NCBI GenBank assembly: GCA_028290705.1
Contig: JAQGJH010000088.1
Span: forward strand, 1 to 64,000
Reading direction: 5' to 3'
Source: Hyphomicrobiales bacterium
GTDB taxonomy: Bacteria; Pseudomonadota; Alphaproteobacteria; Rhizobiales; Beijerinckiaceae
Length of the DNA: 64,000 bases
In this document: positions 51,084 to 60,628 of the stretch, in pieces
Layout of the letters: every line of letters starts with the position of its first letter
How positions within the stretch are numbered: position 1 is the stretch's first letter
The notes under the pieces: generated by a model
Databases searched by the model: none
Told to the model about the DNA's origin: nothing
The model's input: only the letters and a program-made list of their open reading frames with translations
Translations under genes and position numbers: made by a program

Positions 51084-51098
51084 TTAATGAACGTTTAA
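51084..51098. promoter_or_regulatory. Candidate CtrA-type binding site TTAA-N7-TTAA
   Basis: ggTTAAtgaacgtTTAAcc, about 100 bp upstream of the ftcR start. Confidence 0.5.
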
Positions 51099-51691
51099 CC
51101 GGGCGCCTGACAGAAGGTTCTGGCGTTAGGAGTCCAGGCTCCAAGTCCAGCCGAAACCATGTTGCCAATAACCGCACAAACATATCGTTTCTGTGCAGAT
51201 GTATTATTTGGGCCAGCATGATAACGAGCCACAGCCATCGTCCAGCTGCCTTCGCGCTGCTTCAGCTCGATCAGGAACTTTGCGCCATAGTCGACATTCT
51301 TCGCCGGGTTGAACATCTCCGCTACGGAAGCGAATTTTTTCCCGTGGAAGTAGTGATTGATCTGCATGCAACCGATATCGATGAGCTTCGCGCCGCGCCC
51401 GCGGGCTAGTTCCACTTGACGCATGGCCTCCGTCATGCTGGGCGAGAAGACCGACTTGCCCTCGACGTTGATCGCGTGCGGATCGAGCTTACCGCGACGT
51501 CCCGTCTCGGTGAGACTCACGGCATAGAGAACATTGACCGGCACGCGGTGCTGCTGTGACGCGCGCAGCATCTCGCGCTCGCAGACGTTGGTGCTCGTCT
51601 GCGGCACGCGCGTCTGTGGTGTGGCCGACGCGCTACAGATAAATGCCAGAAGCCACGGAAGCGCGATCGCGAGGCGTGACGGTCTCATCAT
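51095..51691 (-). CDS. Lytic transglycosylase (SLT domain) in flagellar cluster
   Basis: [90 protein letters not shown]. Confidence 0.9.
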   Translation of the reverse strand: MMRPSRLAIALPWLLAFICSASATPQTRVPQTSTNVCEREMLRASQQHRVPVNVLYAVSLTETGRRGKLDPHAINVEGKSVFSPSMTEAMRQVELARGRGAKLIDIGCMQINHYFHGKKFASVAEMFNPAKNVDYGAKFLIELKQREGSWTMAVARYHAGPNNTSAQKRYVCAVIGNMVSAGLGAWTPNARTFCQAPG

Positions 51692-53045
51692 ACTCGGACT
51701 TTCCTGAAGCTCTCTCGTGACCGCGTTGACCGCGCGAGCGATCCTCGGCATGGGACGATGCGTCCTGTTGCTGGGCCGACGCGGAATTGTTGGATGTGCC
51801 GTTTTGACTGGACTGGCCGGATTGCTGCTGGGCGTTCTGACCGTTCTGCGATAATCCGCCTGCATCCGCTGCCGACGCGGCGCGGATGGTCAAACCGTCG
51901 AGCTGGCAATTCTCGCCTTGAAGGCTTCGATGCAGCACGTCCTGGCTGCGCTTGATCATGTCGAGCGTCTCGGGCTTCGCCACTTCGATCTGGATGGTCA
52001 GTGCGCCGCCCGAGAGTTTCATCTTCACATTGACGACGCCGAGGGCTTCCGGCTCGAGCTGGATGTCCATGGTTTTGGACACGTCATGCGTGGCGGGCTT
52101 GTGCATCTCGGCGGCGACGGGCGCGGTCGCGGCCTGAACCTCGCGTACGACCTGACCGGCAATCTGTCGCATCGGTTCGTTGACGACAGGATAGTGAGTC
52201 GTCGTGTTGACGTTGCGCACCGCGACGCTGCGCGTCTCTTCGACCGCCTCGTCGTCGCCGGTCTTCGAAAGCATCTGTCGGGCGAAGCCATCGAGCGGCT
52301 TGCCGCCTTCCTCCGCCATGGCAGGGTCCGTCGTCCCAGTCGCGAGCGCCGCATTGCCGGCCGCCTGGCCATCGTCCGGCATGGCGACAGGTGTTTGAGT
52401 CGCGGCGGTCCCCTGGATCGACATGCCCTTTGTGGCTGACCCGTCTCGACCTTGCGGCGGCTCGCCCTTGGCCGAAGGCGCGTCCTTGCGGACGCCACTT
52501 TGTCCGGACTGTCCGGGAGCAGCCAACAAAGCCGCAACGGCGGCCTCGGCCGCCTGCGACGGCAATGCGGTCGTGTCCACCGGCACGTCGCTGGGCGGCG
52601 TGACGTCCACCGACGGCAGACCAAGTTCGCCGCCAGCTTCAAGACCGGGCATTTCAGATTTTGCCGCAGCAACCCCGACACTTTCTGCCGAAGTCTCGAC
52701 GTTCCGCGGCGGCAGCACGATCTTGCCGGTCTCACCTGACAGGACCTGCGCCAGAAGCGCCTGCCAGCCAGCCTCGGCTGCAGGCAAAGAGGCGCCGCCA
52801 TCCGCCGCCACGTTGGCCGCATCGATGGGCGCGTCGAGCTTGAAGCCGGGATTGAGTTGCGACGGATGCCGCAAAACCGTCGGCTCTTGCGGCCCGCTCT
52901 TGGAGGGAATCGCCGGGGCGGCCTGCTCTTCGAGAACGCTGCCGAAAGCCTCAGCCGCGGAGCCGTCGGACTGGCCGGCATCGGCGCGCTGCTGCGGAAC
53001 GTTGCGCGGCGGCGGCGCCGTCACGACTGCGAGCTTGGGTCCCAT
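51633..53045 (-). CDS. fliK: Flagellar hook-length control protein FliK
   Basis: Low-complexity N-terminus, C-terminal FliK core MDIQLEPEALGVVNVKMKLSGGALTIQIEVAKPETLDMIKRSQDVLHRSLQ. Confidence 0.88.
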   Translation of the reverse strand: MGPKLAVVTAPPPRNVPQQRADAGQSDGSAAEAFGSVLEEQAAPAIPSKSGPQEPTVLRHPSQLNPGFKLDAPIDAANVAADGGASLPAAEAGWQALLAQVLSGETGKIVLPPRNVETSAESVGVAAAKSEMPGLEAGGELGLPSVDVTPPSDVPVDTTALPSQAAEAAVAALLAAPGQSGQSGVRKDAPSAKGEPPQGRDGSATKGMSIQGTAATQTPVAMPDDGQAAGNAALATGTTDPAMAEEGGKPLDGFARQMLSKTGDDEAVEETRSVAVRNVNTTTHYPVVNEPMRQIAGQVVREVQAATAPVAAEMHKPATHDVSKTMDIQLEPEALGVVNVKMKLSGGALTIQIEVAKPETLDMIKRSQDVLHRSLQGENCQLDGLTIRAASAADAGGLSQNGQNAQQQSGQSSQNGTSNNSASAQQQDASSHAEDRSRGQRGHERASGKSEYDETVTPRDRASVASGIYL

Positions 53046-54220
53046 CAGCGTCGTTTCCTCACGAGTAACTCGTTGGTTGCAACCATCAACCGCTCGGCAT
53101 CGGCCAGCAGCGCCGCGGATTTGTCGCGGCTCGGGTCCGGCGCAACTTCGGGAGCTTGCGCCTCGGGCCATGTGCGAACCATGCGGGCCATTTTCAGCGC
53201 GGCCTGGTGCAGCACCGAATCGGCGCGCGACAATCTCGACGGATCGAGCTTCTCCAGCGCCATCAGATCCGCGTCGGCGTTGGGGTCGCCGGCCTTGGCG
53301 GCCGCACGATACAGACGGGCGCGCACGACGTCGCACCCTGGATCGACCGGCGGACGCATGACCAGTTCAGAGAAGGACACGGCCGATTGCATCGCGCCCT
53401 GCAACAGAGTCGTGCGCGCGATGATGATCGCCAGGCGGCATCGTTCGTCCCTGTCGAACGTGGCGAGCACCGGCTCCAGCGAATTGGCATGATCGACGTT
53501 CGGATTTGCGCCGATCTTCACCAGCGAATTCGCAAACGTGGTCCGAAACTCTTCGGCATAAAGCGATTGCTTGAAGCGGCGTGCATATTGCCGGGCCAAA
53601 ATCGCGAATCTTTCGGCATCGGCCGTCTCGCCGACGAGCGAGATCTGCCGGCGGAGAGCCGTTTCCTCGACGAGCGTCCCGGGCGCGAGCAGCCGGGCGA
53701 TGCCCAGAAGCTCGATCGATTTCTCGCGGTCTTCGGCGAGCACCAGCGCCGCCTGCACGAGTGCGAGCTGCCCCCCGAGCGAGGGATCCGCGTGGCGAGC
53801 ATCGATCGGCAGCAACATCTCGCGCGCCTGCGCGGCGCGCCCCTCGGCAAACGCCAAAGCGCCCCGCGCGAGGCTGAGTTCCGATGCCGCAAAGGCGCCG
53901 CCGCGTGCAATCTGGCGAAGCACCCTCGGAGATCCACCGCTCAACGTCAGCAATGCCGCCGCGCGCGCATTGCGCGGTTCGCGCCAGACCTCAGCCGGCG
54001 CTTCGATGAACTGCCGGCCGATTTGCGCGATCAGTCGCGGCTGCTCCTCACGCGCGGCCGATTTGCCCGCGGCGATCTGGTTCTGCACCTCCTGCAGCGC
54101 GCGGATGAGCAGATAGGGCGCAGGCGACTCCGCCCGCGCCGTGGAGACGCCGAGCGACGCCACGATCGAAACAGGCGCACACGTCAGCGCCAGAACGGCT
54201 GCCAGGACCTTGAGCCTCAT
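53045..54220 (-). CDS. motC: Chemotaxis/motility protein MotC
   Basis: PYLLIRALQEVQNQIAAGKSAAREEQPRLIAQIGRQFIEAPAEVWREPRNARAAALLTLSGG. Confidence 0.92.
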   Translation of the reverse strand: MRLKVLAAVLALTCAPVSIVASLGVSTARAESPAPYLLIRALQEVQNQIAAGKSAAREEQPRLIAQIGRQFIEAPAEVWREPRNARAAALLTLSGGSPRVLRQIARGGAFAASELSLARGALAFAEGRAAQAREMLLPIDARHADPSLGGQLALVQAALVLAEDREKSIELLGIARLLAPGTLVEETALRRQISLVGETADAERFAILARQYARRFKQSLYAEEFRTTFANSLVKIGANPNVDHANSLEPVLATFDRDERCRLAIIIARTTLLQGAMQSAVSFSELVMRPPVDPGCDVVRARLYRAAAKAGDPNADADLMALEKLDPSRLSRADSVLHQAALKMARMVRTWPEAQAPEVAPDPSRDKSAALLADAERLMVATNELLVRKRR

Positions 54221-55479
54221 TTCGCCTTCCGGAGCAGAATTTCGATGCGGCGATTTTCAGCGGCGTTCGGATCCTTGGGCACGCGCAGGGCGCGGTCGGC
54301 ATGCCCTTCGATCCGCTCGATCCGTTTTTCATCCAGGGTGCCGCGCACCAGCATGTAGGCGGCCATCTGCGCCCGTGCGGCCGACAGCCTCCAGTTGTCA
54401 TAGGCGCGCGTCCGGAACGGCCGACCGTCCGTATGGCCGCGAATGATGAACGTGCCGGGGCGGGCCGTGAGGAGCTGGCCGATCTTTTCCATGGCGCGAA
54501 CGACGGCTGCCTGCGGCTCCGCCGAGCCTACGGCAAACATCCCGAAGTTCAGGTCGTCCGTGAGGCTGATGAGAATCCCCTCGTCGACGGCACGGACATC
54601 GAGCCCCGGACCCTGGTCGAGACCGGCGGACGACAGCGCCTCGGCGATCTGCTTTTTGAGCACGCCTGCCTCAGCCGCCGCCTGCTTGCCTTGCGCATTG
54701 GCTTCGGCCGGCTTGTCGAGCACGACGGCCTCGGTCGGGGCAGGCTTGGCGCCGGGCTTCGCAGCCTCCGGATGAAGCTCCGCGGCATTGTCGATGGACT
54801 TGGCTTCGGCGACGGGCTTGGCGCCCGTCTTCGTGTCACGACGAGCGGCCGGCGGTGGCGAGGTCGGCCCCGCGAGCCCGACGACGGGCTTCGCCTCGGG
54901 CGGGACGACGGGCGATGGCGGCGCGAACGGATCGCGGAACGGCACGGGTCCGTCGCCGAGTTGATCGACTTCGGCCGACAGCGCCAGGCCGTCCGCCGCG
55001 GATGCGCCACGAGAGGTGCCGGCGATCTCGTCCAGCACCACGAAGGGGTCGCGGGTGGCGACGGGATCGAACCAGCCATGCGTCGCGGATGCCTGCTCGG
55101 CGGGCGGCTCGTCTGTCGAGACGCGACCGCCATTGGCCGCACCCGGTCCGCTCTTTCCGTCGACGTTGTTCAGCGTGCCCGATTTCGGCTTCGCCTTTTC
55201 GTCGGCGGCGGACGCGTCGAAATCAGCCTCCTTGGGGTCCTTCAGGCCCTTGCGCGCAGGCGTCGTGTCCGAAATGCGGATGGGATTGAAATAACGCGCG
55301 ACCGACGAGCGCGTTTCCTTGTTGGTCGAATTGACGATCCAGAGCACCAGAAAGAAGGCGAACATGGCGGTCATGAAGTCGGCGAACGCGACTTTCCACG
55401 CGCCGCCATGCGGATGATCCTCATGCGGGTGGCCCCGCTTGATGATGATCATCTCCATGTCCGACTTTTCGAGGCTCAT
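54217..55479 (-). CDS. motB: Flagellar motor protein MotB
   Basis: WKVAFADFMTAMFAFFLVLWIVNSTNKETRSSVARYFNPIR...FIIRGHTDGRPFRTRAYDNWRLSAARAQMAAYMLVRGTLDEKRIERIEGHADR. Confidence 0.96.
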   Translation of the reverse strand: MSLEKSDMEMIIIKRGHPHEDHPHGGAWKVAFADFMTAMFAFFLVLWIVNSTNKETRSSVARYFNPIRISDTTPARKGLKDPKEADFDASAADEKAKPKSGTLNNVDGKSGPGAANGGRVSTDEPPAEQASATHGWFDPVATRDPFVVLDEIAGTSRGASAADGLALSAEVDQLGDGPVPFRDPFAPPSPVVPPEAKPVVGLAGPTSPPPAARRDTKTGAKPVAEAKSIDNAAELHPEAAKPGAKPAPTEAVVLDKPAEANAQGKQAAAEAGVLKKQIAEALSSAGLDQGPGLDVRAVDEGILISLTDDLNFGMFAVGSAEPQAAVVRAMEKIGQLLTARPGTFIIRGHTDGRPFRTRAYDNWRLSAARAQMAAYMLVRGTLDEKRIERIEGHADRALRVPKDPNAAENRRIEILLRKAK

Positions 55480-55484
55480 GGATC

Positions 55485-56156
55485 TTATCCTTCGAGATTC
55501 AGGTCGCCGCGCCAGGCAGCGAGACGTGTTTCAATGAGGGTCTGGTCGACGCGAACCCAGACTTCCGCGCCATCGCTTTCATTGAATTCGATGGTCGCAC
55601 TCAGCGGCTCGATGTGCGGGCGCAGCGCTTCGATCAGATCGGCCGGGCCATGCACCGTCACGACACCCGCGTCTCCGTCGCGGAGAAGGCGCGTGATCGA
55701 ATCGGTGAACTCCTGCACGGCGCGCATGCGCAGCGATTCCTCGACCACCTGCTTCAGCACGCGTTCGGCGCCTTCGCAGATCGTCTTCTCGATCATCCCC
55801 AGGGCCTTTTCGACGCCGGTCGCGAGATGCCCGGACTGCTCGCGGCACCATTCCTCACGAGCCGCCGCCATTCTCTCCTCGAAGCGAGCCTCTTCTTCGG
55901 CCCGCAAGGCCGCGGCCTCGAATGCCGCAGCGACGCGCCCCTCTTCGAACCCGCGATCATAGGCCTCCTGCGCCACGTCCGCGGGTTCGGGCTCGAGTTC
56001 TGCCTGCGGCGCCGGAAGAACGTTCGACGCGACCAGGTGGAGCTGATTGCGAAGCATCTCGGGAAGGCGCGGCGGCTCGATCTGTCGTGGCGCGAGCTCG
56101 CGCGTCGCGCTGGCGTCCAGAACGGGCAGAAAATGCGTCAATGGCATCGGCTTCAT
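55485..56156 (-). CDS. FliH/YscL-like flagellar assembly protein
   Basis: Between fliF and motB; YDRGFEEGRVAAAFEAAALRAEEEARFEERMAAAREEW...ESDGAEVWVRVDQTLIETRLAAWRGDLN. Confidence 0.75.
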   Translation of the reverse strand: MKPMPLTHFLPVLDASATRELAPRQIEPPRLPEMLRNQLHLVASNVLPAPQAELEPEPADVAQEAYDRGFEEGRVAAAFEAAALRAEEEARFEERMAAAREEWCREQSGHLATGVEKALGMIEKTICEGAERVLKQVVEESLRMRAVQEFTDSITRLLRDGDAGVVTVHGPADLIEALRPHIEPLSATIEFNESDGAEVWVRVDQTLIETRLAAWRGDLNLEG

Positions 56157-57871
56157 GCTGCAGCTCCTTCACGCATCCATTGCCTGAGAACGGCAACGGC
56201 CTGATCTTCATTGACCCGCACGAGGTGCTCGAGCCGCTTCTGCGGCGACCGTGCGGACTGGCGCGCCATGTCGTCGAGCATGCCCTGCTCCGGCCAATCG
56301 GACATGTCGTCGGTCGCGCCGAGTCCGCTCATCGAAAAGTCAGGCATGCCGCCTGCCCCGCCCAGCATGGGCGGCAAATTGGCGTCGAGCCCGGCGCTCA
56401 TGGCTGAGAAGTCCATGCCTGGCGGCAGCATCGGCGGCGCATCGGCCATGGCGGAATCGTCGGGCTTCGTCGAGTCCTGGATCGCCTTGATGGCGGGCTT
56501 CAGGCCGAACCACACGATCATGACGGCGATGACCAGAGCGGTCAGCGATTTGATCAGCGTCGCCGAATGCCGGTCCAGCATCTCCATCACGGAAGGCGGC
56601 GGAACGGGCTCGAGGTCGCGAGCAGCGTCGAGGAACTCCACCGCCGAAACCTTGATGACGTCGCCACGATCCTTGCGCAGACCGCCGGCCGAGGATACGA
56701 GCTGCTCGATCTCCGAAAGCTTGGCCTCGAGATCCTCCGGCTTCGCATTCGGCCCTAGGCTCGCGGCGATCGCCGACTTGTTCAGCAGCACGGCGATCGA
56801 AACATTGTCGATGGCGTATCCGCCGCTGACGATCGAGATCCGCTTCGAGGACAGCTCGTAATTGGTGAGTTCCTCGCGCTTCTGGTTGTCTTCGCTGGAC
56901 TGCTTGCCGTCTCCGCCGCGCGGCCGCTCCTGCGGAACGTTGCGGTCGACGCTGGCGGGATTCTGGCTCGTGGCGTTCTGGGCCGTTTGAGATTCCTTGA
57001 TCACCCGGACCGAACGCTCGACCCGCGATTCCGGATTGAAAATCGTCTCGCTGGTCTCGCGCTTGTCGGTGTTGAGCCGCGCCGCCACGCTGACCTGGAA
57101 GTTCTTCAGGCTGAGATAGGGAGCGAGCGTCCGCCGCACGCTTTCCTGAATTTCATTGGCGACGGATTGTTCGAGCTCGCGCTTGCGTCCGACGCCGGCG
57201 TCCGTGCCGTCCATGGCGCTCGAAAGCAGCCGCCCGTCCGTGGTCAGCACCGTCACCTGATCGATTGCGAGACCCGGCACCGAAGACGACACGAGATGAC
57301 GAATGGCTTGCGCAGAGCTCGAATCATAAGCCGACTCCATCCGCAGCACCACGGAGGCGGACGATGGCTTGCGCTGGCGGCGGAACGATCCCTCGTCAGG
57401 AAGCACGATATGAACGCGCGCAGCCTTGATGCCCCGCATGAGCTGGATGGTGCGCGCAAGCTCACCCTCGATGGCTCGCACACGCGTGACTTCCTGCATG
57501 AAGGAGGTGAGACCGAGCGAACCGAGCTTGTCGAACAATTCGTAGCCGGCGTTTGAATTGGTCGGCAGGCCCTTCTCGGCGAGCAGCATGCGCGCCTGCG
57601 CACTCTGGCCATAAGGAACCATGACGGCCGCGCCATCCGCACTGACGTCGAAGCTGATTCCCGCTTCGCGCAGGGCCACGCCGATTCGGCCGACGTCGGC
57701 GCGGTCCAGACCCGAATACAGCGGCTCGAACGACGGACGACTCAACACGAAGCCCGCCACGCCGGTCAGCGAGAAGACGAGCACGCCGATGACCCCGAGC
57801 GCGATGAGCCGGCGCGTCCCGAGCTGGAGAAGCCCGGTCCAGACGCGTTCTGCTTGTTCGACGACGCTCAT
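56153..57871 (-). CDS. fliF: Flagellar M-ring protein FliF
   Basis: PLYSGLDRADVGRIGVALREAGISFDVSADGAAVMVPYGQSAQARMLLAEKGLP... Confidence 0.97.
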   Translation of the reverse strand: MSVVEQAERVWTGLLQLGTRRLIALGVIGVLVFSLTGVAGFVLSRPSFEPLYSGLDRADVGRIGVALREAGISFDVSADGAAVMVPYGQSAQARMLLAEKGLPTNSNAGYELFDKLGSLGLTSFMQEVTRVRAIEGELARTIQLMRGIKAARVHIVLPDEGSFRRQRKPSSASVVLRMESAYDSSSAQAIRHLVSSSVPGLAIDQVTVLTTDGRLLSSAMDGTDAGVGRKRELEQSVANEIQESVRRTLAPYLSLKNFQVSVAARLNTDKRETSETIFNPESRVERSVRVIKESQTAQNATSQNPASVDRNVPQERPRGGDGKQSSEDNQKREELTNYELSSKRISIVSGGYAIDNVSIAVLLNKSAIAASLGPNAKPEDLEAKLSEIEQLVSSAGGLRKDRGDVIKVSAVEFLDAARDLEPVPPPSVMEMLDRHSATLIKSLTALVIAVMIVWFGLKPAIKAIQDSTKPDDSAMADAPPMLPPGMDFSAMSAGLDANLPPMLGGAGGMPDFSMSGLGATDDMSDWPEQGMLDDMARQSARSPQKRLEHLVRVNEDQAVAVLRQWMREGAAA

Positions 57872-57944
57872 TCACAGATTCCCCGAAAGCCCACTGCTTC
57901 GCACTGCCAAATTGACCGAGGAAGCTTGCACCAGGGTTGCAAAG

Positions 57945-57980
57945 AAAAAAGGCCGCTTCCAAAAGAAGCGGCCCTCGAAA
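57945..57980 (-). terminator. Intrinsic terminator of the flagellin gene
   Basis: Minus strand GGCCGCTTC-TTTT-GGAAGCGGCC followed by TTTTTTC. Confidence 0.85.
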
Positions 57981-58000
57981 AAGCTCAACGATCTCAGTGA

Positions 58001-58921
58001 TCAGCCCTTGAAGAGCGACAAGATCTGCTGGCTGTTCTGGTTGGCGATGGACAAGGACTGCACGCCAAGCTGCTGTTGTACCTGAAGCGCTTGAAGTCGC
58101 GTCGATTCTTTGCTCATGTCGGCATCGATCAACTGTCCGATGCCCTTGGTGACGGCATCCATCAGGTTGGACACGAAGTCCATCTGCATGCTGATGCGAT
58201 TCTTCACCGCGCCGAGATCGCTCGCCGAGGTCGTTACGTCGGTGAGGGCCGCATCCACGATGTTGATGTAATCGTCGAGCGTGGCCAGATCGGCGGCCGA
58301 ATCCGTGATGGTGGAAATGTCCAGCGTGGCCACGCTGGCCGTCGTGGCGTTGACCGTGCGCGACTTGTCCAGAACGCCGAGCTGGCCGTTCGAGTCGTAG
58401 AGCGCCGTCTGGGCGATGTCGACGTCGATCGTTCCGATGACGATCGTGCCGGCCGAGCGCGTGAAGGATGAGACGACGCTCTTGGTGGCATTGTAGCCCG
58501 CGGCCGACGAGTCGACCGAAAGCCAGTTTTCACCCGAAAACACCGAGGAGTCGGCGACACTCTTCAGCTGCTCCTGCAGCTGCGTGATTTCCGCCTGTAC
58601 CTTGCCGCGATCGAGGCCAGGCTCGCGCGCCGCGACCAGTTTCGCCTTGATCTGGCTGACGAGATCCGAGGTCGTGTTCATGGCTGCGGCCGCGACGTCG
58701 ACCGTCGCGGCGCCCATCCCGAGCGCGTCCTTGACGGTCGAGATCGCGGAATTGTCGGATTTCATCGTGGTGGCAATGGCCCAGTAGGCAGCATTGTCCG
58801 ACGCGTTCGCCACCCGCATGCCGGTCGAGATCCGGTCCTGCGTCGTCTGCATGGCCTTGTTCGTGGCGTTCAGGTTTTGCAGTGCCGTGATAGCGGACGC
58901 ATTGGTGAGAAGACTGGTCAT
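58001..58921 (-). CDS. fliC: Flagellin
   Basis: MTSLLTNASAITALQNLNATNKAMQTTQDRISTGMRVANASDNAAYWAIATTMKSDN...LQVQQQLGVQSLSIANQNSQQILSLFKG. Confidence 0.97.
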   Translation of the reverse strand: MTSLLTNASAITALQNLNATNKAMQTTQDRISTGMRVANASDNAAYWAIATTMKSDNSAISTVKDALGMGAATVDVAAAAMNTTSDLVSQIKAKLVAAREPGLDRGKVQAEITQLQEQLKSVADSSVFSGENWLSVDSSAAGYNATKSVVSSFTRSAGTIVIGTIDVDIAQTALYDSNGQLGVLDKSRTVNATTASVATLDISTITDSAADLATLDDYINIVDAALTDVTTSASDLGAVKNRISMQMDFVSNLMDAVTKGIGQLIDADMSKESTRLQALQVQQQLGVQSLSIANQNSQQILSLFKG

Positions 58922-59345
58922 GCGCGTGTCCCTACTGTCGTCAGATCTACGACCTGCCGGATTGCTGTCGGCTCGATGGACGCGGCGTCATGCCCTCGAA
59001 GCGCGAATCGGCGTGGTTCGATCCATCATCATGGTTAATAGTCTGATTTCAGGCTTAAGACTTCGTTACTCCAGCTCCCGTTTCAGCTGGATTTGCCATT
59101 TTTTGTAGGGGACTAGCAGTTGCTTGACCTCTCCTAACGGCAACCTTGGCTGACCTAAGGTAAGCTCGTCGCCACTCCGGGGCGTCGTCGTGGCCTGGCA
59201 AACGCCAAAAGCCGCGCGACACGGCGGTGTCGACGGCGGCGTTGGGTCCGGGAGCAATCGCTGGAAATGCCGCCACGCCGCATGCCGCCTCCCGACAGAT
59301 CGGGAGACGAAAGACTGGCGCGGACGGCTCGTGGACGGAGCGGCT

Positions 59346-60089
59346 TCAGCCGTAGGATCTGATCAGGCTGCCGATCACCATGTTCCACCCGTCGATGAGA
59401 ACGAAGAACAGCACTTTCAATGGAAGTGCGATCACCGATGGTGGAAGCATCATCATGCCCATCGACATGGTCAACGTCGAAACGATCATGTCGATGACGA
59501 GAAACGGCAGCACGATCAGGAAGCCGATTTCGAAGCCGCGTCGCAGTTCGGAAATCATGAACGCGGGAATCAGCACGCGCAGGTCCGTGGAGGCGCGGTC
59601 AGCAGATCGAAGATCCGTGCGAGCCAGTTCCTCGAACATGGCGAGATCCTTGTCTCTCACCTGCGTCAGCATGAAGTCACGAAACGGAGCCACGATGCGC
59701 CCGTAGGCTTCCTGCTCGGTGATCTCGTTGTCGAGCAGAGGGCGAAGCCCGTCGTTCCAGGATTTCTCGAACACCGGCGACATGACGAAAAACGTCATGA
59801 ACAGCGCCAGGCTGACGAGCACCAGATTTGCGGGCGTGCTCTGCAGGCCGATGCCCGACCGCAGGAAGGAAAGCGCGACGGCGAAACGCGTGAAACTCGT
59901 CACCATGACCATCAGGCCGGGGGCCAGCGACAGCACGGTGATGACCGCCGCAAGCTGAACGATGCGGCCCGTGACGGTGCCGCTCCCCTGCGGCAGCAAG
60001 GCATTCAGATCGAGTGTCTGAGCCAGAGCGGACCCGTTCAGCGCGAACAGGAGCCCGAGCCCGGCCGCGAGCGCAAGCTTCGACCTCAT
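59346..60089 (-). CDS. fliP: Flagellar biosynthetic protein FliP
   Basis: LSLAPGLMVMVTSFTRFAVALSFLRSGIGLQSTPANLVLVSLALFMTFFVMSPVFEKSWNDGLRPLLDNEI. Confidence 0.98.
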   Translation of the reverse strand: MRSKLALAAGLGLLFALNGSALAQTLDLNALLPQGSGTVTGRIVQLAAVITVLSLAPGLMVMVTSFTRFAVALSFLRSGIGLQSTPANLVLVSLALFMTFFVMSPVFEKSWNDGLRPLLDNEITEQEAYGRIVAPFRDFMLTQVRDKDLAMFEELARTDLRSADRASTDLRVLIPAFMISELRRGFEIGFLIVLPFLVIDMIVSTLTMSMGMMMLPPSVIALPLKVLFFVLIDGWNMVIGSLIRSYG

Positions 60090-60616
60090 TGCACCACCAG
60101 CGTCTGAATGACGAGATCCTTCACCTTGCCATCCGATCTGAGCGCGACGCGATCCTTCATGTCCTGCCGCAGATAGGCGAGCCCTTCAGGCCCCTGGATT
60201 TCCCGCAGCGAGACGCTGCGCAGAAACGCCAGCAGATCGTTCGAAATCTCTCCGGCCAGAACGCTGACATTGGCGATGTCGGCCTGGTCGTAGACGATCG
60301 ACGCCTCGAGCCTGATCCAGGATTCGGGCGGCATGGCCACGTTGGTGAGCACGTGCGGAAGATCCTTGACGACGATTTTGGAGGGAAGCTTCGCCGGCTC
60401 CGCACCTGCCGCTGGAGCGGGCGGAGGAGCCGGAGCTGCAGGCGCCGCCGGAGCCGCTGGCTTCGCACCTTCAGGTGAAACTGGAACATGAACCGCTTTG
60501 AAGACCTGCAGGCCATGCGCAGCGCCGGCTCCGCCCGCGAGCAGCGTCAGCAGAATGATGCTGACGAGCCCTCCCGCTGACTTCTTGCCGCCGTCTTCGC
60601 CCTTCTTGGACGCCAT
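60086..60616 (-). CDS. fliL: Flagellar basal body-associated protein FliL
   Basis: TM then Ala/Pro linker and FliL core ...SIVYDQADIANVSVLAGEISNDLLAFLRSVSLREIQGPEGLAYLRQDMKDRVALRSDGKVKDLVIQTLVVQ. Confidence 0.93.
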   Translation of the reverse strand: MASKKGEDGGKKSAGGLVSIILLTLLAGGAGAAHGLQVFKAVHVPVSPEGAKPAAPAAPAAPAPPPAPAAGAEPAKLPSKIVVKDLPHVLTNVAMPPESWIRLEASIVYDQADIANVSVLAGEISNDLLAFLRSVSLREIQGPEGLAYLRQDMKDRVALRSDGKVKDLVIQTLVVQ

Positions 60617-60628
60617 GCCTTCACCCCG

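Noticed and set aside
54301-55962. 553 aa plus-strand ORF
   Set aside because: Antisense to motB and the fliH-like gene, no recognisable domain
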